23,093 bases of DNA. It comes from TH-plancto1 sp031431195 (GTDB taxonomy: Bacteria > Planctomycetota > Planctomycetia > Planctomycetales > Planctomycetaceae). Location: the NCBI GenBank assembly GCA_031431195.1, contig JANPCU010000112.1:1-23093 (forward strand), in the 5' to 3' direction. The notes beneath the pieces were generated by a model. The model was given only the letters and a program-made list of their open reading frames with translations. It made no database searches and was not told where the DNA came from. Position 1 is the first letter of the stretch; every line of letters begins with the position of its first letter. The position numbers were made by a program, and so were the translations under genes. Shown here piece by piece: positions 14,497 through 22,251 of the stretch.

Positions 14497-15651
14497 GTGG
14501 ACGCCAGTAAATTTACACATCCAACGGGTGAGTTAGTTGAGATTGAGCGTGCGGATCACCCAACTCGAAAAGACTGGGCGTTCATCCCGTCTGACTTGCC
14601 ACCGAAATGGGAATTTGACAACAGGCTTTATCCCTTGCTCATCGAGGCCCGTGAACGTCTGGGCGAACTGAATGGCATTGGCCGGACCCTTGATGATCCT
14701 GAGTTGCTTTTGCAACCACTCCAAAACAGAGAGGCGATCACATCATCTCAGATTGAGGGAACGTTCGTCACGCCAGAACAGTTACTGTTGTTTGAAATGG
14801 ACCCCAGTGAGGCAACTCAAGCAAGTGAGCCGAAGGCGGCGTGGAGAGAGGTCCTCAACTACAACGATGCGATGAACGCTGGACTTCAAATGATTTCCAA
14901 TAGGCCGATTGGGAATCATGTCATCCGATCGATGCATTCAGTCTTGATGACAGGCGTACGCGGCAGGGATGCGTCCCCCGGAAAGTTTCGGACACGGCAA
15001 GTTCAGATCGGTTCCAGCGCGCGATACATTCCTCCGCCCTGCACCGAAGTGGATCGATTGATGACCAACCTGGAGGAGTACATCCAGTCAACCGACAAAT
15101 TGGATCCGCTGGTGAGATGCTTCATCGTCCACTGTCAGTTTGAATCGATTCATCCATTTGAGGACGGAAATGGTCGTGTCGGTCGAGTTCTTTTGGCGTT
15201 GATGATTTACAAGTTACTGGGCCATCACAGCCCTTGGCTCTATCTGAGTGCGTACTTTGACCGATTTCAGGACGAGTATTTCTCGAACATGTTTCAGGTC
15301 AGCACCACGGGATCATGGAGTCAATGGGTGGAATTCTGTCTTCGAGCCACAGTCTCTCAATCGAACGACGCGATTCGCCGATGCGAACGCTTCCGGCAGC
15401 TCAGAATCTCGTTTCACGAGAGGGTCGTCTCTCCGACACCACGTAGCCATCAGCTAATAGACCGGCTGTTTCGAACTCCGATCGTTCGTCCGTCATCAAT
15501 CAGCAAGAACATGAGCATTCACTACAACACCGCATCGGCTGATATCGACAAGCTTGTCACAGTCGGCATCTTGAAAGAACTTGCTGGACTCCGGCCAAAG
15601 ACATTTTACTCACCCGAGATCATGGATATTGCCTATGAGACCGACCGCTAA
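14497..15651 (+). CDS. Fic-family protein with inhibitory helix and winged helix
   Basis: Fic enzymes move AMP (or other phosphate moieties) from a nucleotide onto hydroxyl groups of proteins. The 384-aa protein has an N-terminal Fic_N-like region, an inhibitory helix motif SSQIEG at 83-88 (class II, acting in cis), the flap region near 155-180, and a complete active-site loop HPFEDGNGRVGR (H219-R230). The C-terminus (about 318-375) looks like a winged helix-turn-helix. GTG at 14497 has GGAG 5 nt upstream and gives the usual family start; ATG 14365 is less likely. Base composition is AT-richer than neighbours, suggesting transfer. No antitoxin gene is adjacent, consistent with the built-in inhibitory helix. 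Confidence 0.92.
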   Translation: MDASKFTHPTGELVEIERADHPTRKDWAFIPSDLPPKWEFDNRLYPLLIEARERLGELNGIGRTLDDPELLLQPLQNREAITSSQIEGTFVTPEQLLLFEMDPSEATQASEPKAAWREVLNYNDAMNAGLQMISNRPIGNHVIRSMHSVLMTGVRGRDASPGKFRTRQVQIGSSARYIPPPCTEVDRLMTNLEEYIQSTDKLDPLVRCFIVHCQFESIHPFEDGNGRVGRVLLALMIYKLLGHHSPWLYLSAYFDRFQDEYFSNMFQVSTTGSWSQWVEFCLRATVSQSNDAIRRCERFRQLRISFHERVVSPTPRSHQLIDRLFRTPIVRPSSISKNMSIHYNTASADIDKLVTVGILKELAGLRPKTFYSPEIMDIAYETDR

Positions 15652-15684
15652 TCGTTCCATCTGCTGCCCAGTTAATCGAAGCCC

Positions 15685-16776
15685 TTACCGAATCCAGCCG
15701 CCGCCGATGACCCGGTCGCCGTCGTACATAACCAGAGCCTGACCCGGAGCGACGCCCATCTGGGGTTCGTCGAACTCGACGTGAATCTGATCGTCACCGG
15801 TGACTGTGACCGTACACGGCCCCGGCGTGTGCTGGTAACGGATCTGAGCGGCACAGCGGACCTCGGTCGGAGGTTTGGCGACGAGCCAGTTGAGCCGGTC
15901 GGCATCGAGTGACGACCGTCCGAGGTCGGCCTTGGTTCCGATGACCACGCGGTGCGTGTCTGGTTCGATACGCACCACGAACCTCGGCTCTCCGAACGCA
16001 ATGCCGAGTCCCTTCCGCTGGCCGATCGTGAACTGTTGGAACCCGGTGTGCTGGCCCAGAACCTTGCCGCTGGTGTCGACCAACTCTCCCGCCAAGTCCT
16101 GCTCCCCGCGATAGCGCGTCAGGAACCCGGCATAGTCGTTGTCGGGGATGAAGCAGATTTCCTGCGAGTCGGGCTTGTCCGCCGTTTGAATCCCCGCCTG
16201 CCGCGACATCTCGCGGATCGCGGGTTTGGTGTAACCACCGACCGGGTAGACCACATGCTGGAGGATCTTCCGCTCGATCCCGAACAGCACGTACGACTGG
16301 TCCTTGTCCATGTCGAAGCCCCGGAACAGACCCGGTTGGTCCTCGCCCACATCCTTCAATTGAGCATAGTGGCCGCTGGCAATGCAGTCGGCCCCGACCT
16401 CTTGAGCGAACTCCCAGAGCTTCCCAAACTTCAGCCAGATGTTACACATCACGCAAGGATTCGGCGTCCGTCCGGCAAGGTACTCGTCCGCGAAATAGTC
16501 CTTAATCTTGCTGAATGCATCCTGAAAGTTCAGGGCATGAAACGGGATGTCGAGCGCATCGGCCACGCGGCGGGCATCCGCGGCATCCCCCGCGCTGCAG
16601 CACCCCTGATGATGCGGCTTGAGCGAGACGATCGGCAGTTGGCCGACCTCGCACGTCGGTTCGTCGGCGACGCCGGAGCGCATGAACAGCCCAATCACCT
16701 CGTGCCCCTGTTGCTTGAGCAACCAGGCCGCAGCCGAGCTATCCACCCCCCCGCTCATCGCCAGCACCACACGCAT
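15685..16776 (-). CDS. mnmA: tRNA-specific 2-thiouridylase MnmA
   Basis: MnmA adenylates and thiolates U34 of tRNA-Lys, -Glu and -Gln. The 363-aa protein has the PP-loop SGGVDSS (8-14), the catalytic Cys108 in NPCVMCN, the persulfide Cys208 in QEICFIPD, and the C-terminal beta-barrel with GLGIAFGEP. Relative to E. coli MnmA there is an insertion of about 20 residues near 36-56, before GCCSAGDAADARR. ATG 16776 begins directly with the PP-loop strand. It is convergent with the Fic gene (33-bp gap) and has no thiolation partners beside it. Confidence 0.96.
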   Translation of the reverse strand: MRVVLAMSGGVDSSAAAWLLKQQGHEVIGLFMRSGVADEPTCEVGQLPIVSLKPHHQGCCSAGDAADARRVADALDIPFHALNFQDAFSKIKDYFADEYLAGRTPNPCVMCNIWLKFGKLWEFAQEVGADCIASGHYAQLKDVGEDQPGLFRGFDMDKDQSYVLFGIERKILQHVVYPVGGYTKPAIREMSRQAGIQTADKPDSQEICFIPDNDYAGFLTRYRGEQDLAGELVDTSGKVLGQHTGFQQFTIGQRKGLGIAFGEPRFVVRIEPDTHRVVIGTKADLGRSSLDADRLNWLVAKPPTEVRCAAQIRYQHTPGPCTVTVTGDDQIHVEFDEPQMGVAPGQALVMYDGDRVIGGGWIR

Positions 16777-16860
16777 CGAACCGAGTCCTTCTCTGAAATC
16801 CCACTGGTGTATCTGACGATGATTCTAGCAGGAGGTCGGACAACAGGCACGGAAGCCACA

Positions 16861-16881
16861 GTGAGCGGCACGGCGCTCGCC
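16861..16881 (+). repeat. solo arm of the GTGAGC inverted-repeat family
   Basis: The segment GTGAGCGGCACGGCGCT matches the left arm at 10482 exactly for 17 bp, then differs by one base before CGCC. No matching right arm is present nearby. Confidence 0.65.
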
Positions 16882-17052
16882 CCACGGCACGGACTTTACC
16901 CAGCCCGACGCGTCACGGCCTGTGAAAAAAATCGTCCCCTTTCGTCCCATTCTGCACGGCTGAGAAGGCGGGGGTGGCGGGGTCAGGAGGCTTGACGGAA
17001 GGCCACGGCGTGGTGCTGTCCAATTCGAGCAGATACAGAATCTGTCTGCAGC

Positions 17053-17078
17053 TGGCACAGACAGGAATGTCTGTGCCA
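17053..17078. repeat. hairpin repeat TGGCACAGACA / TGTCTGTGCCA
   Basis: Perfect 11-bp arms (17053-17063 and 17068-17078) with a GGAA loop. Related fragments (CTGTCTGC at about 17042, GCAGACATTC at about 17091) surround it, so it looks like part of a larger dispersed repeat of the kind that gives recurring spurious ORFs in planctomycete genomes. Confidence 0.6.
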
Positions 17079-17217
17079 CTGAGCGATCGGGCAGACATTC
17101 TTGACTGCCTCAACGGCAAACCAAGTCGGAATCTGCCATGAGGTAACGAATGCCCCCGTGAGAACACCCTGCCCTCCAGAAATACTCGCCAATTCGTGGA
17201 AATCTCGTGACCCCCTC

Positions 17218-17245
17218 TTGAGAGAGGAGGCCGGGGGTGTATATT
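17218..17245 (+). promoter_or_regulatory. sigma70-type promoter for the STAS gene
   Basis: TTGAGA (17218-17223) and TATATT (17240-17245) each match the consensus at five of six positions, with a 16-bp spacer. Transcription would begin near 17252, giving a leader of about 62 nt before the ATG at 17314. Confidence 0.6.
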
Positions 17246-17250
17246 CAATC

Positions 17251-17266
17251 CGTTCGCATGCGAACG
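17251..17266. promoter_or_regulatory. 16-bp perfect palindrome at the predicted start site
   Basis: CGTTCGCATGCGAACG is its own reverse complement and sits 5 bp after the -10 hexamer, over the expected transcription start. That is a typical place for a repressor operator. The regulator is unknown; the GTTC/GAAC half-sites recall LexA-like sites but the arrangement does not match one I can name. Confidence 0.5.
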
Positions 17267-17313
17267 TTCTCCGCTCAAAAGTCACTCGCACGAACCCCCT
17301 GAGGAGACAATCG

Positions 17314-17649
17314 ATGATCCCGAGCGAACCTCCGATCATGGAAGTCTACTCCGTCGGACTCACGACCGTCGTGGGTTTTGGCGGGCGGGATCTGCTGGAT
17401 ACGGTGAATCTCGCGGCGTGCCGAGAGGAGATCGTGGCTCTGATCGCCCGTGAGCACTGCCGCGTGCTGGCGTTCGATCTATCGGGCGTGAAGTTCATTC
17501 CGAGCGGCCTGTTGGGCTTGTTGGCCTCGATTCGACAATTGGGGGCCGAGGTGCATCTCTACAATCCCTCGGACGATGTGCGCGAGGTGTTGGCCGTGAC
17601 CAACCTGGATCGACTCATGCCGATCTTCGAGGTCGATCTCGGGGAGTGA
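17314..17649 (+). CDS. STAS-domain protein (anti-sigma antagonist-like)
   Basis: STAS proteins of the SpoIIAA/RsbV type bind anti-sigma factors and are switched by phosphorylation of a serine. The 111-aa protein is a single STAS fold: an early beta strand VYSVGLTTVVGF, then VLAFDLSGVKFIPSGLLGLL, where Ser64 is at the phosphorylation position, and a C-terminal LDRLMPIFEV. The residue before the serine is Pro where classical antagonists have Asp-Ser, so the phospho-site context is altered. ATG 17314 is chosen over longer frames because GAGGAG lies 7 nt upstream. No partner kinase or phosphatase is in the window. Confidence 0.88.
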   Translation: MIPSEPPIMEVYSVGLTTVVGFGGRDLLDTVNLAACREEIVALIAREHCRVLAFDLSGVKFIPSGLLGLLASIRQLGAEVHLYNPSDDVREVLAVTNLDRLMPIFEVDLGE

Positions 17650-17821
17650 TCCGCGTATTCGCTCCGTTCCAGAGTTGTTGTTCTCCATCCATGCCGATCC
17701 TCACATAGATCGACGTCGATGAGTGAGGTTCGCGGATCCAATCCTCCCCAACACACTGATTCTGTATCCGCATCAAGACTGGCGACCAATTCACTTTCGG
17801 GCTGAAAGTTGTTCTGTCGAC

Positions 17822-18979
17822 ATGAGAACGTCCTCCGATGAGTTCCTCGCGATTTCCTCCCCCGATGATGCCGGGCTGATCCCGGACCGCTGGAATCGCG
17901 TTCTGGCTCTGGCCCACAAGATCACTCAAACGCTCCTGCCGGGACTTGCCTTTCAGGTCTCCGTGCGAGGGAAAACGCCAGGCGAGTACCAGTTCGGTCG
18001 GCAGGCCCCCAGCCCGACCGCTCCTCGACTGCGACCAGATGCCATCTTCCTGTCGGCCTCCCTGACCAAGCCGATTGTGGCCATGGCCACGATGCTGCTT
18101 GTGGAGCGCGGAGAGATCGCGCTCTCCGATCCCATCTCTGACTACCTGCCCCAGCTGAACGACTCCTCCAAGGCGGGGATCACGATTCGGCATCTGCTGA
18201 CCCACACGTCGGGATTGCCGGACCAGCTGCCGAACAATCGCGCCCTGCGAATGACGAAGGCCCCGCTGTCCCAGTTCGTGGAGGGGGCCTGTCGCGTGTC
18301 GCTCGACTTCCCCCCGGGCCGCGGTGTGCAGTACCAGAGCATGGGATTCACGCTCTTGGCGGCCATCATGGAGTCGGTGACACGCACCAAGCTCCCCGTG
18401 TTTTTGGAGCGGGAGATTTTCGCTCCCCTGCGGATGAAGGACACCGTCCTCGCTGCCCCGACCGAGTGGTTTTCGCCGGGAGGCAAGGCTGAGCGTCTGG
18501 CGCGGGTCGATGTTCCCGACGAACAACAAGGCGGCGATGACTGGAACTGGAACAGCCGCTACTGGCTGGAACTCGGGGCTCCCTGGGGCGGCATGCTGAC
18601 CACGACCGGCGACATGATCCGCTTTGGTCAGGTGATGCTCGACGGCGGCTCCAACGGATTGGTGAAGCTGTTTTCACACGCCACAATTCAGGCGGCGACC
18701 TCGAACCAGTTGCCGTTCTACCCGGATGTGCCCGAGGGGGATCGGCGCTGCCGGGGTTGGGGCATGGGCTGGCGCATGAATTGGCCTGCTCACGCAGCCT
18801 CGTTTGGCGATCTGCTCGGGCCTCGAACTTATGGCCACTGGGGAGCGACGGGGACGCTATTCTGGATCGATCCTGATCGCTATGCGTCGGCGGTGCTGCT
18901 CTCGACGTTACCGCTGGATAAGCAGAGCGGGCTCGCACTGACGAAGTTAAGCAACGCGATCGTGTCGGCGATACGCTGA
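17822..18979 (+). CDS. class C beta-lactamase-family serine hydrolase
   Basis: This family includes DD-peptidases, esterases and AmpC-like enzymes. The 385-aa protein has the nucleophile motif S80-L-T-K83, a second motif Y171-Q-S173 (where many relatives have YxN), and a third H339-W-G341 (in place of KTG), as in esterase-type members. HLLTHTSGLPD (124-134) is the usual family signature. No signal peptide is visible, so it may act in the cytoplasm unless the start is elsewhere. ATG 17822 is the first codon giving family-like sequence; a GTG at 17723 would add 33 residues with no character, and neither has a strong ribosome site. True substrate unknown. Confidence 0.9.
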   Translation: MRTSSDEFLAISSPDDAGLIPDRWNRVLALAHKITQTLLPGLAFQVSVRGKTPGEYQFGRQAPSPTAPRLRPDAIFLSASLTKPIVAMATMLLVERGEIALSDPISDYLPQLNDSSKAGITIRHLLTHTSGLPDQLPNNRALRMTKAPLSQFVEGACRVSLDFPPGRGVQYQSMGFTLLAAIMESVTRTKLPVFLEREIFAPLRMKDTVLAAPTEWFSPGGKAERLARVDVPDEQQGGDDWNWNSRYWLELGAPWGGMLTTTGDMIRFGQVMLDGGSNGLVKLFSHATIQAATSNQLPFYPDVPEGDRRCRGWGMGWRMNWPAHAASFGDLLGPRTYGHWGATGTLFWIDPDRYASAVLLSTLPLDKQSGLALTKLSNAIVSAIR

Positions 18980-18989
18980 GACTGCATGC

Positions 18990-19017
18990 AAGCCCCCTGG
19001 TTGCAACCAGGGGGCTT
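18990..19017. terminator. perfect 28-bp palindrome between convergent genes
   Basis: The two 14-bp halves (18990-19003 and 19004-19017) are exact complements, beginning AAGCCCCC and ending GGGGGCTT. It lies 11 bp after the serine hydrolase stop and 16 bp before the stop of the convergent DUF695-like gene, ideal for a two-way terminator. Confidence 0.78.
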
Positions 19018-19033
19018 AGCGAAATTGGTCAAC

Positions 19034-19504
19034 TCACTCCGTCGGCTCTTCCGACTCATCGCATTCGCCGAGGATGTTGTCCTTGAAATAGGCCCACTCG
19101 GCATCATCATCGGTCAGCAGTTCAATCGGGTACGGCTGGGCCTGCTGGGGCATCGCATTAATCCGATGGGCCGCCTCGTCAATACCGCTGGAGTAGAACA
19201 CCCACTGCCGCGACCCATCGTTCGTAATCACGCAGGCGAGTACCGACTGGAAATCGGGCTCCAATGCGACCAATAACAGATCCTCGAAGTCGTCGATCGC
19301 CTCGACTGCTGCATCCGACGGCATTCCCTGCGCGTCCGACTCATAATTCCAGTTCACCAGCAACAACTCCGGATACCCGCTGACATCTTCCACCGTCCGC
19401 AGCTCTGACCGAAAACGGATCATCAACGGCTTCTCGTTGTTCTCCCCTTCGGCCATCGCCCAAAGATCAAGTTTGACGGCAGACTGCACTTGTGCGGACA
19501 ACAT
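19034..19504 (-). CDS. DUF695-like protein
   Basis: The 156-aa acidic soluble protein matches the general pattern I recall for DUF695: NWNYES followed by GMPSD, an acidic helix with DDFEDLL, a strand LACVITNDGSRQWVFYSS, then YPIELLTDDDAEWAYF near the C-terminus. Function of the family is unknown; it is often described as interacting-domain-like. ATG 19504 has GGAAG about 4 nt upstream; an ATG at 19564 would add a Pro/Ser-rich segment with no family character. It ends convergently with the serine hydrolase gene and has no obvious functional partner. Confidence 0.78.
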   Translation of the reverse strand: MLSAQVQSAVKLDLWAMAEGENNEKPLMIRFRSELRTVEDVSGYPELLLVNWNYESDAQGMPSDAAVEAIDDFEDLLLVALEPDFQSVLACVITNDGSRQWVFYSSGIDEAAHRINAMPQQAQPYPIELLTDDDAEWAYFKDNILGECDESEEPTE

Positions 19505-19598
19505 GGCTCTTCCAGAAGCGATGAACGGTGGGGGCGAACTGGGCCGAATTGACGCGGGGAGCATGACAGCCGGTCATCGCGTTTGCAACCAGTCCTTC

Positions 19599-19628
19599 GT
19601 CGGCGATGTCGCTCCGCGACTCGCATTC
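19599..19628 (+). repeat. 30-bp dispersed repeat (GTCGGCGATGTCGCTCCGCG), copy 2
   Basis: Identical to 14084-14113. Nearby fragments of the same unit occur inverted (AGTCGCGGAGCGAC at about 19696) and direct (GGCGATGTCGCT at about 19722), making the 19599-19735 region a small mosaic of the repeat. Confidence 0.78.
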
Positions 19629-19795
19629 CGTCGACGGGTTGATTTGTCGTAGGAAGTCTCCTCTCCGTCGAGGGGCCATCGGCGGAAGGAGTCTCAGTCG
19701 CGGAGCGACGTGAGCGACAGGAGGCGATGTCGCTCTGTGGTCGAGACCGGTATTATCCCACTCTCCCTGTTCCGACCCATCGAAGGAGCCCGCTC

Positions 19796-20680
19796 ATGCG
19801 TCCGTGGAAATTGTCACTCAGTCTCGCTTGTCTCGCCTTCCTCTTGGGAGTCGTACAGACCGCCTTGGCTGTCGACCCTCCTGCAGGGGTGACATTCGAA
19901 GTCGGTGTCGAATACTCCAATCCCGACGACCAGCATCTGGCGATGAACATCGCCTTGCCGAAGGGCACCACCGCGCTCCGGCCAGTGATCCTCTGCATTC
20001 ATGGCGGCGGGTTTCGCGCGGGGAAGCGGGAGTCGTATGACGGACTGTGCCAGCAGCTGGCCGAGCGCGGGTATGTGGCGGCGACGACCTCGTATCGTCT
20101 GGCCCCCAAGTATCAGTTCCCCGCCGCAATTCACGATGTGAAGGCCGCTGTGCGGTTCTTGCGGGCGAATGCGGCGAAGTATCAGATCGATCCGGATCGC
20201 ATGGGCGTGGTTGGTGGCTCGGCAGGTGGCCACCTGGCTCAGTTCCTGGGAGTGACCGGCGGCGTGGATCAGTTCGAAGGGGACGGCGGGCATATAGGCG
20301 TCTCCAGCCGGGTCAGTTGCGTGGTCAACTTTTATGGTCCGAGCGACTTTACGAAGTCGTACGGGAAGAGCGTGGATGCGGCGGAAGTGCTGCCGCTGTG
20401 GTTCGGCGGCGACCTCAGTACGAAGTTGCAGCAGCACCAAATCGGGAGCCCCCTCAACTGGGTGACTCCCGAAGCGGCACCGACACTCTTAATTCATGGC
20501 ACCGAGGACAAATACGTGGCCTTCGAGCAGACCGAGTGGCTGCTGGCCCGTTATCAACAAGTCGGGGCCGAAGTCGAGATGCTGAAACTCGAAGGCGCTG
20601 GCCACGGCTTCCAAGGGGCCGATGCCGAGAAGGCCCACGCCGCCATGTTTGAGTTCTTCGACCAGCACCTTCGGCAATAG
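19796..20680 (+). CDS. secreted alpha/beta-hydrolase esterase (BD-FAE/HSL-like)
   Basis: Members hydrolyse carboxyl esters such as acetyl or feruloyl groups on polysaccharides. The 294-aa protein has a signal peptide (about 1-25, cleavage near ALA), the oxyanion motif HGGG (69-72), the nucleophile elbow GGSAGG with Ser142, acid Asp238 in HGTEDKYV, and catalytic His270 in GAGHGF. The complete triad supports an active enzyme. ATG 19796 has AAGGAG about 8 nt upstream and starts the signal peptide; an ATG at 19727 is less likely. It precedes the DUF6807 gene by 191 bp on the same strand, and both products appear exported, suggesting a shared role in glycan use (inference). Confidence 0.92.
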   Translation: MRPWKLSLSLACLAFLLGVVQTALAVDPPAGVTFEVGVEYSNPDDQHLAMNIALPKGTTALRPVILCIHGGGFRAGKRESYDGLCQQLAERGYVAATTSYRLAPKYQFPAAIHDVKAAVRFLRANAAKYQIDPDRMGVVGGSAGGHLAQFLGVTGGVDQFEGDGGHIGVSSRVSCVVNFYGPSDFTKSYGKSVDAAEVLPLWFGGDLSTKLQQHQIGSPLNWVTPEAAPTLLIHGTEDKYVAFEQTEWLLARYQQVGAEVEMLKLEGAGHGFQGADAEKAHAAMFEFFDQHLRQ

Positions 20681-20871
20681 CGCGTTGTCGCGAGTCGTCT
20701 TGAATCTCAGCCACCCCCAGCGACACTCGCGGAGAACGGGGAATCAGAGATCGTCTGGCGAAGGCGGATCGAGTGGTGGGCAGAGCCTGCGCGGTGTTGG
20801 ACTTGCCGCGTCCGTCCGGTAAGCTCGTCTCACTGCCTAGAGTTCCCGCTAGACCTTCCCGAGGAAGACCG

Positions 20872-22053
20872 ATGGCTCGCTCGATTCCCGCACTTGTGCT
20901 TGGCCTTGGTGTCTCGATCTGGCTGGCGGGCCATACAGTAATGGCCGGGGAGGTCACGCTGACTCAGTCCCCGAACTCCGTCTGCGTCCGCATCGACGGC
21001 GAGGTCTTTACCGTTCTGCATACCTCTCAGGACTGGCCCAAGCCGTTCTTCAATCCAGTGACAGCTGCGGGGGGAATCGAACAGCTCGCCCAGGATGTGG
21101 CCGAGCCGAGCGGCGAGCCGGGGCTGCCGGGGAGCCGCGTGATGGTCTGTCGCGAGGATGCCCAGCTGCGCGTGCTGGAGAAGGCGACCGCGGGACTCGT
21201 GAATCTTGGTGAGGTGATCGAAGTCCGCGAAGTGAAGCGGCCTTGGCTGTGGGTGCCGGAGAAGAACGGCTGGATCAATGAGGCCGATGTGGCCCCGCTG
21301 GGCAGCACGGTGACGCGGGTCATTCAGACCCACCCGACCAACGGACTCGCCAAGGATCACCCGCTGTACTACGACCACCCGCATCACAAGGGGGTCTGGA
21401 TCTCTGTCGACGAAGTCAACGAGATCAAGTTCTGGGCCGAGCAGGGGATCATTCGCAATGTCTCCGTGACGATCGACCAGGCGAAAGGCGAGTGGGCCGG
21501 TATGACGCTGGTGAACCACTGGCTCGACACCGACGAGTCCCCCTTGCTGAAGGAGACCACCCGCGTCCGCATCCTGGCCGACCGCACGATGGCGTTCGAC
21601 ATCGAACTAGTTGCGGTCAATCAGCCGGTCACGTTCGCCGATACCAAAGAGGGCCTGTTCGGCATCCGGCTACCCAACAGCATGCGCGAGAACTCCGGGG
21701 GCGGACCGATTGAGAACGCCGAGGGAATGAAGTCCACAGCCAACTGCTGGGGCAAAACTTCGACCTGGGTCGACTACGCCGGTCCAGTCGGGAAGCGAAA
21801 TCTGGCCGTTACGCTGTTCGACCATCCGAGTTCATTTCGCAAGTCCCGCTACCACGTCCGCGACTACGGCCTCTTCACCGTCAGCCCCTTCGGCGAAAAG
21901 TCGTACACCAACGGAGCCCAGCCCGCCGCCCCTGTCCAACTGGAACCAGGCAAGTCGATCCGCCTGAACTACGGGCTGCATGTGCGGGATTACACCGGTG
22001 ATACCAAGGGAGCCGCTGAGGCGTACCAGCGGTTCGCGGCATTATCGCGATGA
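20872..22053 (+). CDS. secreted DUF6807 (PmoA-type) protein with SH3-like insert
   Basis: Signal peptide about 1-26. The family signature DHPHHKG (168-174), followed by VWISVDEVNEIKFW, identifies DUF6807 (PF14100, named methane oxygenase PmoA but unrelated to particulate methane monooxygenase). Family members are common in planctomycetes and often near sugar-metabolism genes; the reaction is not established. Between KPFFNPVTAAGG (about 57-68) and VTRVIQTHP (about 147-155), which are normally close together, lies an insert of about 75 residues. It contains GEVIEVREVKRPWLWVP and GWINEADVAPL, a pattern like bacterial SH3-type domains. ATG 20872 has GAGGA 6 nt upstream. 393 aa. Confidence 0.88.
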   Translation: MARSIPALVLGLGVSIWLAGHTVMAGEVTLTQSPNSVCVRIDGEVFTVLHTSQDWPKPFFNPVTAAGGIEQLAQDVAEPSGEPGLPGSRVMVCREDAQLRVLEKATAGLVNLGEVIEVREVKRPWLWVPEKNGWINEADVAPLGSTVTRVIQTHPTNGLAKDHPLYYDHPHHKGVWISVDEVNEIKFWAEQGIIRNVSVTIDQAKGEWAGMTLVNHWLDTDESPLLKETTRVRILADRTMAFDIELVAVNQPVTFADTKEGLFGIRLPNSMRENSGGGPIENAEGMKSTANCWGKTSTWVDYAGPVGKRNLAVTLFDHPSSFRKSRYHVRDYGLFTVSPFGEKSYTNGAQPAAPVQLEPGKSIRLNYGLHVRDYTGDTKGAAEAYQRFAALSR

Positions 22054-22142
22054 ACCAACCTCATGCGAGTCACTGTGTCAGCCAGAATTTCACAGGGGCT
22101 GTGCGCTGATGTAGACTTCACTCCGAACGGATTGAGACGTAC

Positions 22143-22204
22143 GACGGACGTCCTCGTCCGTCGCTCTGCGAGGCTTTCCTCACGGACGGACGAGGACGTC
22201 CGTC
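22143..22204. repeat. 20-bp inverted repeat hairpin after DUF6807 gene
   Basis: Arms 22143-22162 and 22185-22204 are exact complements (GACGGACGTCC at the left), with a 22-nt loop; outer bases GAGAC (22134) and GTCTC also pair. It lies between convergent genes and could stop transcripts, but the long loop and lack of a T-run favour a dispersed repeat. Confidence 0.65.
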
Positions 22205-22251
22205 CTACGAAATGTCTCAGTGCTCCCCGCGAGAAGTATGATCATCCCTCG

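Larger units (their letters stand above)
16777..17313. other. 537-bp spacer between mnmA and STAS gene
   Basis: The spacer holds a partial arm of the GTGAGC repeat family (16861-16881), a hairpin repeat at 17053-17078, and near its right end a promoter and palindrome ahead of the STAS gene. No credible coding frame is visible. Confidence 0.65.

Noticed and set aside
12188..14536. Long rightward open frame of about 780 codons opposite the aroE-like and metallopeptidase genes
   Set aside because: It is the antisense shadow of two well-supported genes in GC-rich DNA; its translation is rich in Arg, His and Val with no domain, and it crosses an intergenic spacer and the operator array.
16825..17339. 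Leftward small frames upstream of the STAS gene
   Set aside because: They overlap the TGGCACAGACA hairpin repeat; translations such as SGTDIPVCAS are the kind of recurring repeat-derived sequence I know from planctomycete genomes.
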